From: Pediococcus inopinatus
GTDB taxonomy: Bacteria; Bacillota; Bacilli; Lactobacillales; Lactobacillaceae
Direction of reading: 5' to 3'
Assembly (NCBI RefSeq): GCF_002982135.1
Contig: NZ_CP019981.1
Location: 558,001-622,000 of the forward strand
Length of the DNA stretch: 64,000 nt
Part shown: positions 56,957 through 64,000 of the stretch, in pieces
Layout of the letters: the number at the start of each line of letters is the position of its first letter
Position numbering within the stretch: position 1 is the first letter of the stretch
The notes under the pieces: generated by a model
Databases searched by the model: none
What the model saw: the letters and a program-made list of their open reading frames with translations, nothing else
What the model was told of the DNA's origin: nothing
Program-made: the position numbers and the translations under genes

Positions 56957-58039
56957 ATGAAATTACTAATTGTACTGGAAAATGTAAAAATGGATGGTGT
57001 GAAACGGGCCGCAACGGTTGTAGGTAACGCACTCACCGAATATGTGGATGTGACTTACTACTCGTTAGAAGATGTGGCACCTTATTATGAACTGGATGCT
57101 GAATTAGTAATTGCAAAACGCCCAGCACCGGGACATATTCTAAATTATTTTGGTGAGAAGCCTTATGAAAGATACCAACCCCAAATTGAGGACTTATGTA
57201 ATTATATTCAGGTTGAAAAATTTCAAACCGTTATTTTACCGGCAGGATTAACAACAAGTTTTGCTCCGTTAATTAAGACCCAAATTCCTGAAATTCATGT
57301 CATTGCGTGGATGCATAATAATTATAAAACTTATCTAACGCAGTATTATCAGTTAATGAAATCTGAATTTGTTCAGGGATTAAAAGCAGCGGATGTTGTG
57401 GTAGTGCTAACTGAATCTGATTATTTGAATTATCGCCAATTTAATAAAAATACGGTCAAAATTTATAACCCTCTCACAATCGTGGCTGAAGAACGAGCTG
57501 ACTTAAAGGCTCACACCATTGCGTTTACGGCTCGTATTTCCATTCAACACAAAGGAATTGATTTTTTACTGGAGGCCGCCCAATATTTACCAGATGATTG
57601 GAAAATTGCCATGGCAGGAGAGGGTCCCGAATCGGAAATGAAGATCTTCAAACAATTGATCGCTCAATTTGATGTGGCAGATAAAATCATTTACCGTGGA
57701 GCGCTTAAAGACGAAGCCTTACAGGCCCATTATGAGACTGCCTCTATTTTTGTATCTACTTCGCGATGGGAAGGGATGCCCTTAGTCATTGGTGAAGCTA
57801 TGGGATTTGGGTTGCCAATTGTTGCGATGGAAAACACAGGTTCAAAAGAATTCTTAGGAAAAAATGAATACGGAGTTTTAACTAAAGCAAAGGATGTTCC
57901 AGATTTTGTTGAATCCTTAAATAAGCTGATAATAAGCGAACCACTCAGACAGCTTTATGCTAAGAAGTCATGTGAACGGATTCGAAGCTCTTTTATGGTG
58001 GATACTATTATAAAACAATGGTTAACGATTCTTTCTTAA
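56957..58039 (+). CDS. GT4 family glycosyltransferase
   Basis: 360 residues, GT-B fold. The C-terminal half has IAFTARISIQHKGIDFLLEAAQYLP, MAGEGPESEMKIF and STSRWEGMPLVIGEAMGFGLPIVAM with the E-x7-E motif. The acceptor half MKLLIVLENVKMDGVKRAATVV lacks features that reveal substrate. The ribosome binding site is odd: AGAGGGGG at 56918-56925 is over 30 bases upstream, with a palindrome CCGAGAT-TATCTCGG (56932-56946) between; no other good site precedes ATG 56957. The role is unknown, possibly in envelope glycan synthesis. Confidence 0.8.
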   Translation: MKLLIVLENVKMDGVKRAATVVGNALTEYVDVTYYSLEDVAPYYELDAELVIAKRPAPGHILNYFGEKPYERYQPQIEDLCNYIQVEKFQTVILPAGLTTSFAPLIKTQIPEIHVIAWMHNNYKTYLTQYYQLMKSEFVQGLKAADVVVVLTESDYLNYRQFNKNTVKIYNPLTIVAEERADLKAHTIAFTARISIQHKGIDFLLEAAQYLPDDWKIAMAGEGPESEMKIFKQLIAQFDVADKIIYRGALKDEALQAHYETASIFVSTSRWEGMPLVIGEAMGFGLPIVAMENTGSKEFLGKNEYGVLTKAKDVPDFVESLNKLIISEPLRQLYAKKSCERIRSSFMVDTIIKQWLTILS

Positions 58040-58147
58040 AAAAAGAAGTAAAAAATGAAAAATAGCATTGAAAACATTGCAAAACTTCGATATGGTATGA
58101 GTATAGCGTTTACAATTATAGTGAACTAGGAAAGTCGATGGTTTGAA

Positions 58148-58966
58148 ATGTATAAATTAATAGTTAGTGATTTAGATGAAACTTTACTTAGCAGGGATGG
58201 AAGTATTTCTAATGAAAATATTGCTGCAATTAAGGCCGCTTCCGAAAAAGGTGTAAAATTTGTTCCTAATACAGGGAGAGGATTTGCCTCAGTTCAACCC
58301 TTATTGAAAAAGTTGTCCTTATTTCAAAAGCCTGATGAATTTGTGATTTCATACAATGGGGGTGCGATCATTGAAAATCAGGACAACCGTGTGTTACAGA
58401 CAAATGAAATGACGTACGAAGAAGCCAAAGGTGTTTTTGATATTACATCGCAATATCCACACAATGATACACATGTTTATACATTAAATAAGTTGTATAT
58501 TTATAATCCTCGTGAGGAAGATTTGGCTTATTTGAAGCCTCGTCATGTTGAGTATAAAATTATGACTGATAAGGATTTTTCAATTTTTAAAAACGAAAAA
58601 ATTATGAAAGTCATCACGATGAATCCAGATGAAAAAGCTCTCCATCCAGTGCATGATAAGGTAATGACAGCTTTTGATAATCAATTAAACGCTAGTTATT
58701 CTTCTGGAATGTACGCCGAATTTAATCATTTGAGTACTGATAAAGGAACGGCCTCATTAGAGTTAGCCGAATCTTTGGGAATCAAAAAAGATGAAGTTTT
58801 GGCCTTAGGAGATAATAGCAATGATTTACCAATGCTGCGGAAAGTAGGGATGCCAGTTGTTGTGTCTAATGGGACAGATGAGGCGAAAAGTATCGCTAAA
58901 TATGTGACTAAAAATAATTACAAAACTGGTGTGGCAGAAGCAATCCATAAGTTTGTTTTGGACTAA
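58148..58966 (+). CDS. Cof-type HAD-IIB family phosphatase
   Basis: 272 residues. The N-terminal DLDETLLSRDGSIS carries the nucleophile Asp of HAD motif I, VPNTGRGF motif II, and GDNSNDLPMLRKVG motif IV with the metal-binding acids; the large C2B cap lies between. The Cof family hydrolyses sugar phosphates and flavin or pyridoxal phosphates, usually with broad specificity. The ribosome binding site is weak. It is followed 23 bases on by a small membrane protein, probably cotranscribed. Confidence 0.9.
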   Translation: MYKLIVSDLDETLLSRDGSISNENIAAIKAASEKGVKFVPNTGRGFASVQPLLKKLSLFQKPDEFVISYNGGAIIENQDNRVLQTNEMTYEEAKGVFDITSQYPHNDTHVYTLNKLYIYNPREEDLAYLKPRHVEYKIMTDKDFSIFKNEKIMKVITMNPDEKALHPVHDKVMTAFDNQLNASYSSGMYAEFNHLSTDKGTASLELAESLGIKKDEVLALGDNSNDLPMLRKVGMPVVVSNGTDEAKSIAKYVTKNNYKTGVAEAIHKFVLD

Positions 58967-58989
58967 AATTTCAGGAACGGAGGTTTCTT

Positions 58990-59205
58990 ATGCAAAAAGC
59001 AGCGATAATTGTTATTCCAGCTTTGCTTGCGATTGGGCTAATTTTGATAACTGAATTTGTTAAGTTGCCTTTTTGGCTTTTAGTTATCTTATGGATTCTC
59101 GGTTTTTTATTCGCGATGCTTTCAGTTGTCTTGATCGAATTAAAAATCAGAATGGCCGCTCTAAAACGGCACCAAGCGGAACAAGACGAAGAAGATCGAC
59201 CTTAA
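58990..59205 (+). CDS. Small membrane protein
   Basis: 71 residues with two transmembrane helices (about 5-24 and 28-50) and a charged cytoplasmic tail ending KRHQAEQDEEDRP. I do not recognise a family. CGGAGG at 58979-58984 is a good ribosome binding site. It lies between a HAD phosphatase and a YbjQ-like gene with short gaps, so it is likely part of one transcription unit. Confidence 0.75.
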   Translation: MQKAAIIVIPALLAIGLILITEFVKLPFWLLVILWILGFLFAMLSVVLIELKIRMAALKRHQAEQDEEDRP

Positions 59206-59223
59206 AGTAAAAGAGGGATTATT

Positions 59224-59502
59224 ATGTTTATGTCTACTGAAGAAGTGAATGCTGGGCACACAATCATCGACATTGTGTCAGCAACAAGTCGCATTATGTT
59301 ATCGGCAGATGAAATTGATCAATATCAAATGTTTGATCAACTCATCGAAGAAACAAAGCAAAAATTAACCAAGCGCGCAGAATTGAAAGATGGCGATGGC
59401 TTGGTCGGGGTCCATTTTAATACGGAAATTGTTAATGTCAGTGTGGCACCAAAATTTCTGGTAGTTGTGGGTTACGGAACGGTTGTAAAGTTGGATGAGT
59501 AG
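59224..59502 (+). CDS. YbjQ/UPF0145-like small protein
   Basis: 92 residues. The C-terminal part KDGDGLVGVHFNTEIVNVSVAPKFLVVVGYGTVVKL resembles the beta-rich core of the YbjQ (UPF0145, heavy-metal-binding DUF74) family, while the N-terminal half HTIIDIVSATSRIM fits its first strand and helix. Function is unknown. It begins 18 bases after the small membrane gene; ATG 59230 is an alternative. Its terminator has been split by the following ISL3 element. Confidence 0.65.
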   Translation: MFMSTEEVNAGHTIIDIVSATSRIMLSADEIDQYQMFDQLIEETKQKLTKRAELKDGDGLVGVHFNTEIVNVSVAPKFLVVVGYGTVVKLDE

Positions 59503-59520
59503 TCTAAATTAAGAAAATAT

Positions 59521-59556
59521 AAAAACGGCTAGGTCTTCTTGTATTAAAAGAAAATC
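59521..59556 (+). terminator. Bidirectional terminator, split by the second ISL3 insertion
   Basis: Left arm AAAAACGGCTAG (59521-59532). The right arm CTAGCCGTTTTT is at 61038-61049, after the element. Without the element the two form a perfect 12-bp stem with a loop of about 23 bases and T runs for both strands. It would have ended the operon before it and tRNA-Leu after it. Confidence 0.85.
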
Positions 59557-61030
59557 GGCTCTTTGTCAAATCCTGTTGATAGATGAATTTGGGACACTGT
59601 TAGAAGTTATGCAACTTCTAACAGTGTCTTTTTGTTTGGTTTGGTTCTCATTTGTTGTAATTTAACTCTTGAAACTAAGTGGTGATAATTTCGGAAACCG
59701 AAGGCAGTTCTTTGAATTTGCTTAATCATTCTATTGATCCCTTCAATTGGACCATTAGAATACTTTGATTCACTGGCATTGAGGACTATTTCAAGATTCT
59801 TTTTAAATGTGGTTAAAACATCTTTCATTTGCGAGCTAAGCTTATCGTTGTTATATAAATATTGAACAAGACCATCTTTGTCGTGATTTTTAAGACATAT
59901 CATAATGCCTTGCATGGCGTTATAAGTATTTAACAGTCTTTCATCAACATCTAGACCTAACTGAACTCTTTCGAGTTGAGTTACTTGTTTCCTAAGGTGT
60001 CGATCGAAAAATGTTTTTTTAATCTCAAGCTCATCGAAGTGTTTTAAATAAAGTTTCCAGGAGAATTTAAGCATCCGATATTCCTTGGATTGTTTCTTGT
60101 ATTCTTTCATAATTTGAACGCGACTTTGGTTAAAAGATCTAGTCATCATCGCAACAATATGAAAACGATCGACAATTATTTTGGCATTTGGAAATACCAA
60201 TCTGGCGATATCTTGATAGTAACTATTAAGGTCCAGAGAAACTGTCTTTACTTGCTTTCTAGCGGTGCTGTCAAACTTATTAAAGTAATCAATAATAGTT
60301 TGTTTAAAGCGATCCGGTAGGATCTGTTGAATTTCATGATCACCATCACCGTTAATACAAAGAAAGTGGAAATCGCCGCCAACACCACGAAATTCATCCA
60401 TAGATAAGTGCTCAGGTAAAGAATGATAATTTCTCCGAAATAGATCATCATAGTTGTCTAAATAGCGACAAACGGTACTGGGAGAAACACTATTGTCTAA
60501 AGCAATACTAGTCTGAGTACGATCATCCTGAAGATGCATGAATATTTTTTGTCTGGTAGCTTTGGAAATATTACAATACTTATTGACGAGGTCTGTTGTT
60601 GCCATTACCGAGTTTCCACAATTTTTACAGATTAATCGTTCTTTATGAAGTTCAAGATAGACGGGCTCACTAGCGTTGGCCGACGGATATGAAACGCGTG
60701 ACACATAGTGTCCGTTATGACTAAAGTTTTCAAAACCACATTGAGGACACCTTGTATAAGTGGCTTTTACATTGGCAACATAGACTTTAGCAGGTTTTGA
60801 TTTTATGAATTGATGCTTATAACTGAAAAAAATAACATTTGGGTCTTTAATACTGAGTGAAAATTTTATATTATTATCTATAGGGTTCATGGTTTCTCAC
60901 ATCCTTTGATGATGCTGTAGTGGGTGGATTTTTTTGTGTGTGGGGACCTGTGGGCCTCTTTTTTTTTCAAAAAAATCCTGTTAATAGATTACCACATTGG
61001 TAGTTCATCAACAGGAAAAAGTATAGAGCC
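59557..61030. mobile_element. ISL3 family insertion sequence, complete (1474 bp)
   Basis: Terminal repeats GGCTCTTTGTCAAATCCTGT (59557) and, inverted, GGCTCTATACTTTTTCCTGT (from 61030) agree in outer GGCTCT and inner TCCTGTTGAT. The 8-bp target duplication AGAAAATC (59549-59556 and 61031-61038) is perfect. One intact transposase gene lies on the minus strand. It is a different ISL3 type from the element at 3244-4693. Confidence 0.93.
59607..60890 (-). CDS. ISL3 family transposase (second type)
   Basis: 427 residues. The N-terminal zinc pair CPQCGFENF and CKNCGNSV is present, then an HTH (DRTQTSIALDNSVSPSTVCRYLDN), FLCINGDGDH, TVSLDLNSYYQDIARLVFPNAKIIVDRFHIVAMM with catalytic Asp residues and YSNGPIEGINRMIKQIQRTAFGFRNYHH at the end. 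It shares the fold but little sequence with the first ISL3 transposase here. tRNA-Leu lies upstream in the same direction, and its terminator is broken by the insertion, so readthrough may reach this gene. Confidence 0.95.
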   Translation of the reverse strand: MNPIDNNIKFSLSIKDPNVIFFSYKHQFIKSKPAKVYVANVKATYTRCPQCGFENFSHNGHYVSRVSYPSANASEPVYLELHKERLICKNCGNSVMATTDLVNKYCNISKATRQKIFMHLQDDRTQTSIALDNSVSPSTVCRYLDNYDDLFRRNYHSLPEHLSMDEFRGVGGDFHFLCINGDGDHEIQQILPDRFKQTIIDYFNKFDSTARKQVKTVSLDLNSYYQDIARLVFPNAKIIVDRFHIVAMMTRSFNQSRVQIMKEYKKQSKEYRMLKFSWKLYLKHFDELEIKKTFFDRHLRKQVTQLERVQLGLDVDERLLNTYNAMQGIMICLKNHDKDGLVQYLYNNDKLSSQMKDVLTTFKKNLEIVLNASESKYSNGPIEGINRMIKQIQRTAFGFRNYHHLVSRVKLQQMRTKPNKKTLLEVA

Positions 61031-61063
61031 AGAAAATCTAGCCGTTTTTATGATGTTTTTATA

Positions 61064-61147
61064 TGCCCCAGGCAGGATTCGAACCTGTACATGGTTGCCC
61101 ATACAGCGACCTGAACGCTGCGCGTCTGCCAGTTCCGCCACTGGGGC
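61064..61147 (-). tRNA. tRNA-Leu (anticodon CAG)
   Basis: Minus-strand class II tRNA of 84 nt. Acceptor GCCCCAG / CTGGGGC with discriminator A; anticodon loop TTCAGGT between CAGCG and CGCTG; long variable arm. It decodes CUG and ends 34 bases before the ISL3 element. Confidence 0.94.
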
Positions 61148-61480
61148 AAACAACACTAATCATTTTACACTATATTCTGAAAAATGGAAAGCCTCTCCAA
61201 ACAACTAAGCGCCTCAAAATTTCCTTCAAATCAGCATGTTTTGTTTGTCTTGAATTTGTTAACATAATAATATATTTTTCTCTAAATTTAGCGTGGAAAT
61301 ATGGTATGATTATTCCTGCATGTTTGTAGCTATTGGGTTAGGTGTAATTAAAAGAATGGTTGTAATCAATGATTTTAGCCATTTAGTACAAAAAACATAA
61401 TTTTAGTTAAAACACAAGATGTTGTATGCAAATGATTTATGCTATACTGAATATTGATTAAAGATAAAGAGGGGCCTTGT
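61148..61480. other. AT-rich intergenic stretch
   Basis: It lies between the divergent tRNA-Leu and the kinase gene. TATACT at 61443-61448 with a preceding TGC is a likely extended -10 for the kinase. No gene or clear RNA structure is visible otherwise. Confidence 0.5.
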
Positions 61481-62140
61481 ATGGTGATAATTACAGCAGG
61501 AATGATAGGTGTTGGAAAGACAACATTAACTGGAAAGATTGCAGAACACTACGGATCAAAAGCATTTTATGAACCAGTGGGGGACAATCCCGTTTTACCA
61601 CTTTATTATTCTGACCAAAAAAGTTACGGGTTTTTACTACAAATTTATTTCTTGAACAAGCGATTTGCGATGATCAAAAAGGCACTTTCCGATGATAATA
61701 ATGTCTTGGATCGTTCAATTTATGAAGATGCTTTATTTACACGAGAAAATAATAAAGAGGGAAACATTACAGATACTGAATTTGGTGTCTATACAAGTCT
61801 CATTGATAATATGATGAATGAGCTAAATGACCTTCCAAAAAAAGCACCAGATTTGATGGTGTATGCCGAAACTGATTTCGAGACGATCTTATATCGTATA
61901 AAAAAACGAGGCCGCGATTATGAACAGTTTGATAATAATCCAGATCTCGAAGATTATTATCGCAAAATGTGGTTGGCTTATAAGGACTGGTATGAAGAGT
62001 ATGATGCAAGCCCAAAAATTAAAATTGATTTACAAAAGTATGATCTAGAAAATCCCAAGAACGTTGATGCTGTCTTAGGGCAGATTGATGCAGCTTTAGA
62101 AAAAATTCGCGCGCCTAAGAGTGTTGAAGAAGCAATTTAG
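61481..62140 (+). CDS. Deoxynucleoside kinase (deoxyadenosine/deoxyguanosine kinase type)
   Basis: 219 residues. The enzyme phosphorylates salvaged purine deoxynucleosides. It has the P-loop GMIGVGKTTL, DRSIYEDALFTRENNKEGN with the catalytic DRS, and KRGRDYEQ, the lid Arg region. Lactobacilli often have two such subunits side by side; here only one copy is visible, so dAK or dGK cannot be decided. AGAGGGG lies before ATG 61481; a TTG at 61454 is upstream of it. A strong bidirectional terminator follows. Confidence 0.88.
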   Translation: MVIITAGMIGVGKTTLTGKIAEHYGSKAFYEPVGDNPVLPLYYSDQKSYGFLLQIYFLNKRFAMIKKALSDDNNVLDRSIYEDALFTRENNKEGNITDTEFGVYTSLIDNMMNELNDLPKKAPDLMVYAETDFETILYRIKKRGRDYEQFDNNPDLEDYYRKMWLAYKDWYEEYDASPKIKIDLQKYDLENPKNVDAVLGQIDAALEKIRAPKSVEEAI

Positions 62141-62146
62141 CGTAAT

Positions 62147-62201
62147 TAAAAAGTTATTCATAATCGATTTTTATAAAAATCGGTTATGGATAACTTTTTT
62201 G
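62147..62201. terminator. Bidirectional terminator
   Basis: AAAAAGTTAT-CATAA-CGATTTT pairs with AAAATCG-TTATG-ATAACTTTTTT across TATA. It serves the converging kinase and ATPase genes. Confidence 0.9.
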
Positions 62202-62202
62202 T

Positions 62203-64000
62203 TTAATTATTTTTTTGTTCAGCAATGATTTGTTTTAATTGAGTACTATTTCGGTGAGCTAACAGGGCCCAGAGAATGGTTACCGTATCAACAACTTCTT
62301 GGAAAAGAGCACCCAAGAGCGCTGGGATAATTCCGGTCGCCGCAATCAACATTAACCCGATACAAATGAAAATACCAATCAACACGGATTGTTTAGCAAT
62401 TCTCATTGTATATTTTGAAATGCTAAGGGCCCGCGCGACCCGACCCAAATCGTCTTTCAAAATGACAATGTCTGCTGATTCACTTGCAGCTGTTGAACCA
62501 CGAGCACCCATGGCAATCCCGACATCAGCTACCGTTAGAGAGGGCGCATCATTCACACCATCACCAACCATTGTGACAGGCCGCAAATGGTCTTCTTGGT
62601 CCTTTAAAATGGTAATTTTATCTTCAGGCAGACATTCGGCATAGACTTTTGAAATTCCAATTTGTTTACCAACAGCATCAGCGGTAGCTTTTTGATCACC
62701 ACTGATCATTAATGTGTTTTGAATTCCTAATTTGTTTAGCTGTGAAATTGTGACGGCAGCTTCAGGTCTGATTTGGTCGGAGAATGTAATATACCCAGCA
62801 AATTGATCGTCAATTGCGACAAAAATCGCAGTCTGGCTTGGTGAATCAAAATTCTGATCAGTGACAAACTTTTTCCGACCAATTTTTATCTGGTGATCAT
62901 CCACTTGAGCCGTGACCCCCATTCCAGTGACCTCTTTAATATGTGAGACTGGCATTAAACTGTGTGGATCACTGGCCTTTACGATTGAACGAGCTAGAAT
63001 ATGGCTTGATTGTTGTTCAGCACTAGCGGTTAAGCTTAGAAATTCTGTTTCTGAAAATGGGGGAAGATTCTTAATCTTGTCAATTGCTAAAATACCCTTT
63101 GTTAAAGTACCTGTTTTATCAAACGCAATGGTCTTAGTTGTGGCTAGTTTTTCAATAGCTGTACCATTTTTTATAATAATCCCGTTTCGGTTAGCACTAC
63201 TCATACCAGAAACAAGGGCAATCGGTGCGGCTAAAATGAGGGGACAAGGTGAGGCCACAACCAAAACCTCAGCAAAACGAACAGGATCTTTTGAAACAAA
63301 CCAAGCAACACCCGCGATGAGATAAGAAACAAGGGTGAATGGAATTGCATAACGATCAGCTAAACGAACAAAATGAGCTGGTTGTGCTTCTGAATTTTTG
63401 ACAAGTTTGACAATTGTTTGATATTGGCTATCTGCTGCGAGTTTTGTGACTTTCATTGTCACTGCCCCATCGCCATTTACAGATCCCGACATTAAGTCGT
63501 CCCCAAGACTTTTATTGGCCGGTTTAGATTCACCGGTAAGCGAAGATTCATCAAAAATGGAAGTTCCTGATAAAATCACACCATCAACTGGGACGACTTC
63601 ACCAGGTTTAACAACGACTTGATCATTCACTAATACTTCATCTACCGGTTTGACGGTTAAATGTTCGTTCATTAAAACGTTCGCTGTTTGTGGAGAATTA
63701 TCTAGAAGGGTTTGTAATTCCTTACCTGCCTTGTGAGCGGCATAGTCTTCCAGAGAATCTCCGCCAGTTAGCATAACCAGGACCACGATACTTGCCCAAT
63801 ATTCACCAACCGCTAAAGTAGCAATAATCGCTGTAATGGCCAATAAATCTACACCATATTTACCTGCACGAAGAGTTTTGATCATTTCTAACAACATTGA
63901 AAAAGAAATGACAATTCCGACGGCTGTAATGATAATTTGTGCCGCTAAGGGGAAATGAAAAATGAATTCTAAAATTAATGCTAAAATACCTAGCCCTAAA
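62203..64000 (-). CDS. Heavy-metal P1B-4-type ATPase with SPC motif (partial, 5' end outside)
   Basis: About 598 codons are visible; the frame stays open to the right edge (residues such as LGLGILALILEF lie before the first in-window ATG at 63897), so the N-terminus is outside. Motifs: SSLTGESKPAN (actuator), SPCPLILAAP (transmembrane metal site of P1B-4 pumps), DKTGTLTKG, SSHILARSI (H of the HP-like motif), MISGDQK and GDGVNDAPSLTVADVG. P1B-4 ATPases export Co, Zn, Cd or Fe. It differs from the CPG ATPase at 13770-15644, so the cell has at least two metal pumps. Confidence 0.93.
   Translation of the reverse strand, partial: LGLGILALILEFIFHFPLAAQIIITAVGIVISFSMLLEMIKTLRAGKYGVDLLAITAIIATLAVGEYWASIVVLVMLTGGDSLEDYAAHKAGKELQTLLDNSPQTANVLMNEHLTVKPVDEVLVNDQVVVKPGEVVPVDGVILSGTSIFDESSLTGESKPANKSLGDDLMSGSVNGDGAVTMKVTKLAADSQYQTIVKLVKNSEAQPAHFVRLADRYAIPFTLVSYLIAGVAWFVSKDPVRFAEVLVVASPCPLILAAPIALVSGMSSANRNGIIIKNGTAIEKLATTKTIAFDKTGTLTKGILAIDKIKNLPPFSETEFLSLTASAEQQSSHILARSIVKASDPHSLMPVSHIKEVTGMGVTAQVDDHQIKIGRKKFVTDQNFDSPSQTAIFVAIDDQFAGYITFSDQIRPEAAVTISQLNKLGIQNTLMISGDQKATADAVGKQIGISKVYAECLPEDKITILKDQEDHLRPVTMVGDGVNDAPSLTVADVGIAMGARGSTAASESADIVILKDDLGRVARALSISKYTMRIAKQSVLIGIFICIGLMLIAATGIIPALLGALFQEVVDTVTILWALLAHRNSTQLKQIIAEQKNN

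Noticed and set aside
58060..58090. Possible cre site before the HAD phosphatase (TGAAAACATTGCAA)
   Set aside because: It has mismatches at two of the most conserved positions, so support is too weak.
61148..61442. Search for a small RNA between tRNA-Leu and the kinase
   Set aside because: No terminator or convincing promoter pair apart from the kinase -10.

Overview
This window reads as a chromosome segment of a low-GC lactic acid bacterium of the family Lactobacillaceae. The evidence is a Firmicutes-type 16S rRNA, a long tRNA array directly after 5S, an SMK-box (SAM-III) riboswitch before metK, a T-box before leuS, ptsHI, ClpE with a CtsR site, a lipoteichoic acid synthase, an OppA-type lipoprotein and a lactobacillus-type deoxynucleoside kinase. 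I cannot name the species from sequence alone.

Layout. 1-5500: the end of a surface-polysaccharide locus (a truncated, probable glycosyltransferase tail, a Wzx-like flippase, an LCP protein), then an ISL3 element and an unassigned gene. 5546-12910: VanZ-like, small secreted and DUF2187-like genes, an oligopeptide-binding lipoprotein, DegV, a small HTH protein, an IS3 element and a two-repeat secreted protein. 13100-17610: a possible small RNA, tRNA-Arg(CCT), a metal P-type ATPase and a separate HMA metal-binding protein that share the same FNR/CRP-type promoter layout, and a riboswitch-controlled xanthine/uracil permease. 17782-28731: mnaA, gtrA, flavodoxin, recX, a serine hydrolase, ntdP, an AI-2E family transporter, tagD, prfC and ltaS. 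28833-37144: clpE, a small conserved-looking gene, ptsHI and a three-gene glycolipid operon.

37573-44313: one rRNA operon (16S-23S-5S, no tRNA in the internal spacer) followed by 19 tRNA genes, including a perfect 160-bp duplication of the fMet-Asp pair. 44426-52197: a membrane protein, metK, an MFS efflux pump, mnmM, a PAP2 phosphatase and leuS. 52341-59502: a small unknown gene, a MurJ-like flippase with an rsuA-type pseudouridine synthase, nnrD, a universal stress protein, a GT4 glycosyltransferase, a HAD phosphatase and two small genes. 59557-61030: a second, divergent ISL3 element. 61064-64000: tRNA-Leu(CAG), a deoxynucleoside kinase and a P1B-4 type (SPC) metal ATPase that runs off the right edge.

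Many genes serve the cell envelope: tagD, ltaS, the two GT4 enzymes with their membrane partner, mnaA, gtrA, LCP and two flippases could together make and export teichoic or lipoteichoic acids and glycans. Two observations seem most worth following. Both ISL3 elements, although divergent, have inserted with 8-bp target duplications into rho-independent terminator hairpins. The ATPase and HMA genes each carry a TTGAT-N4-(A/G)TCAA site exactly 29.5 bp from the -10 box, the geometry of a class II FNR/CRP-activated promoter; the ATPase has an unusual CPG metal-site motif. No CRISPR array, prophage or obvious defence island was seen.
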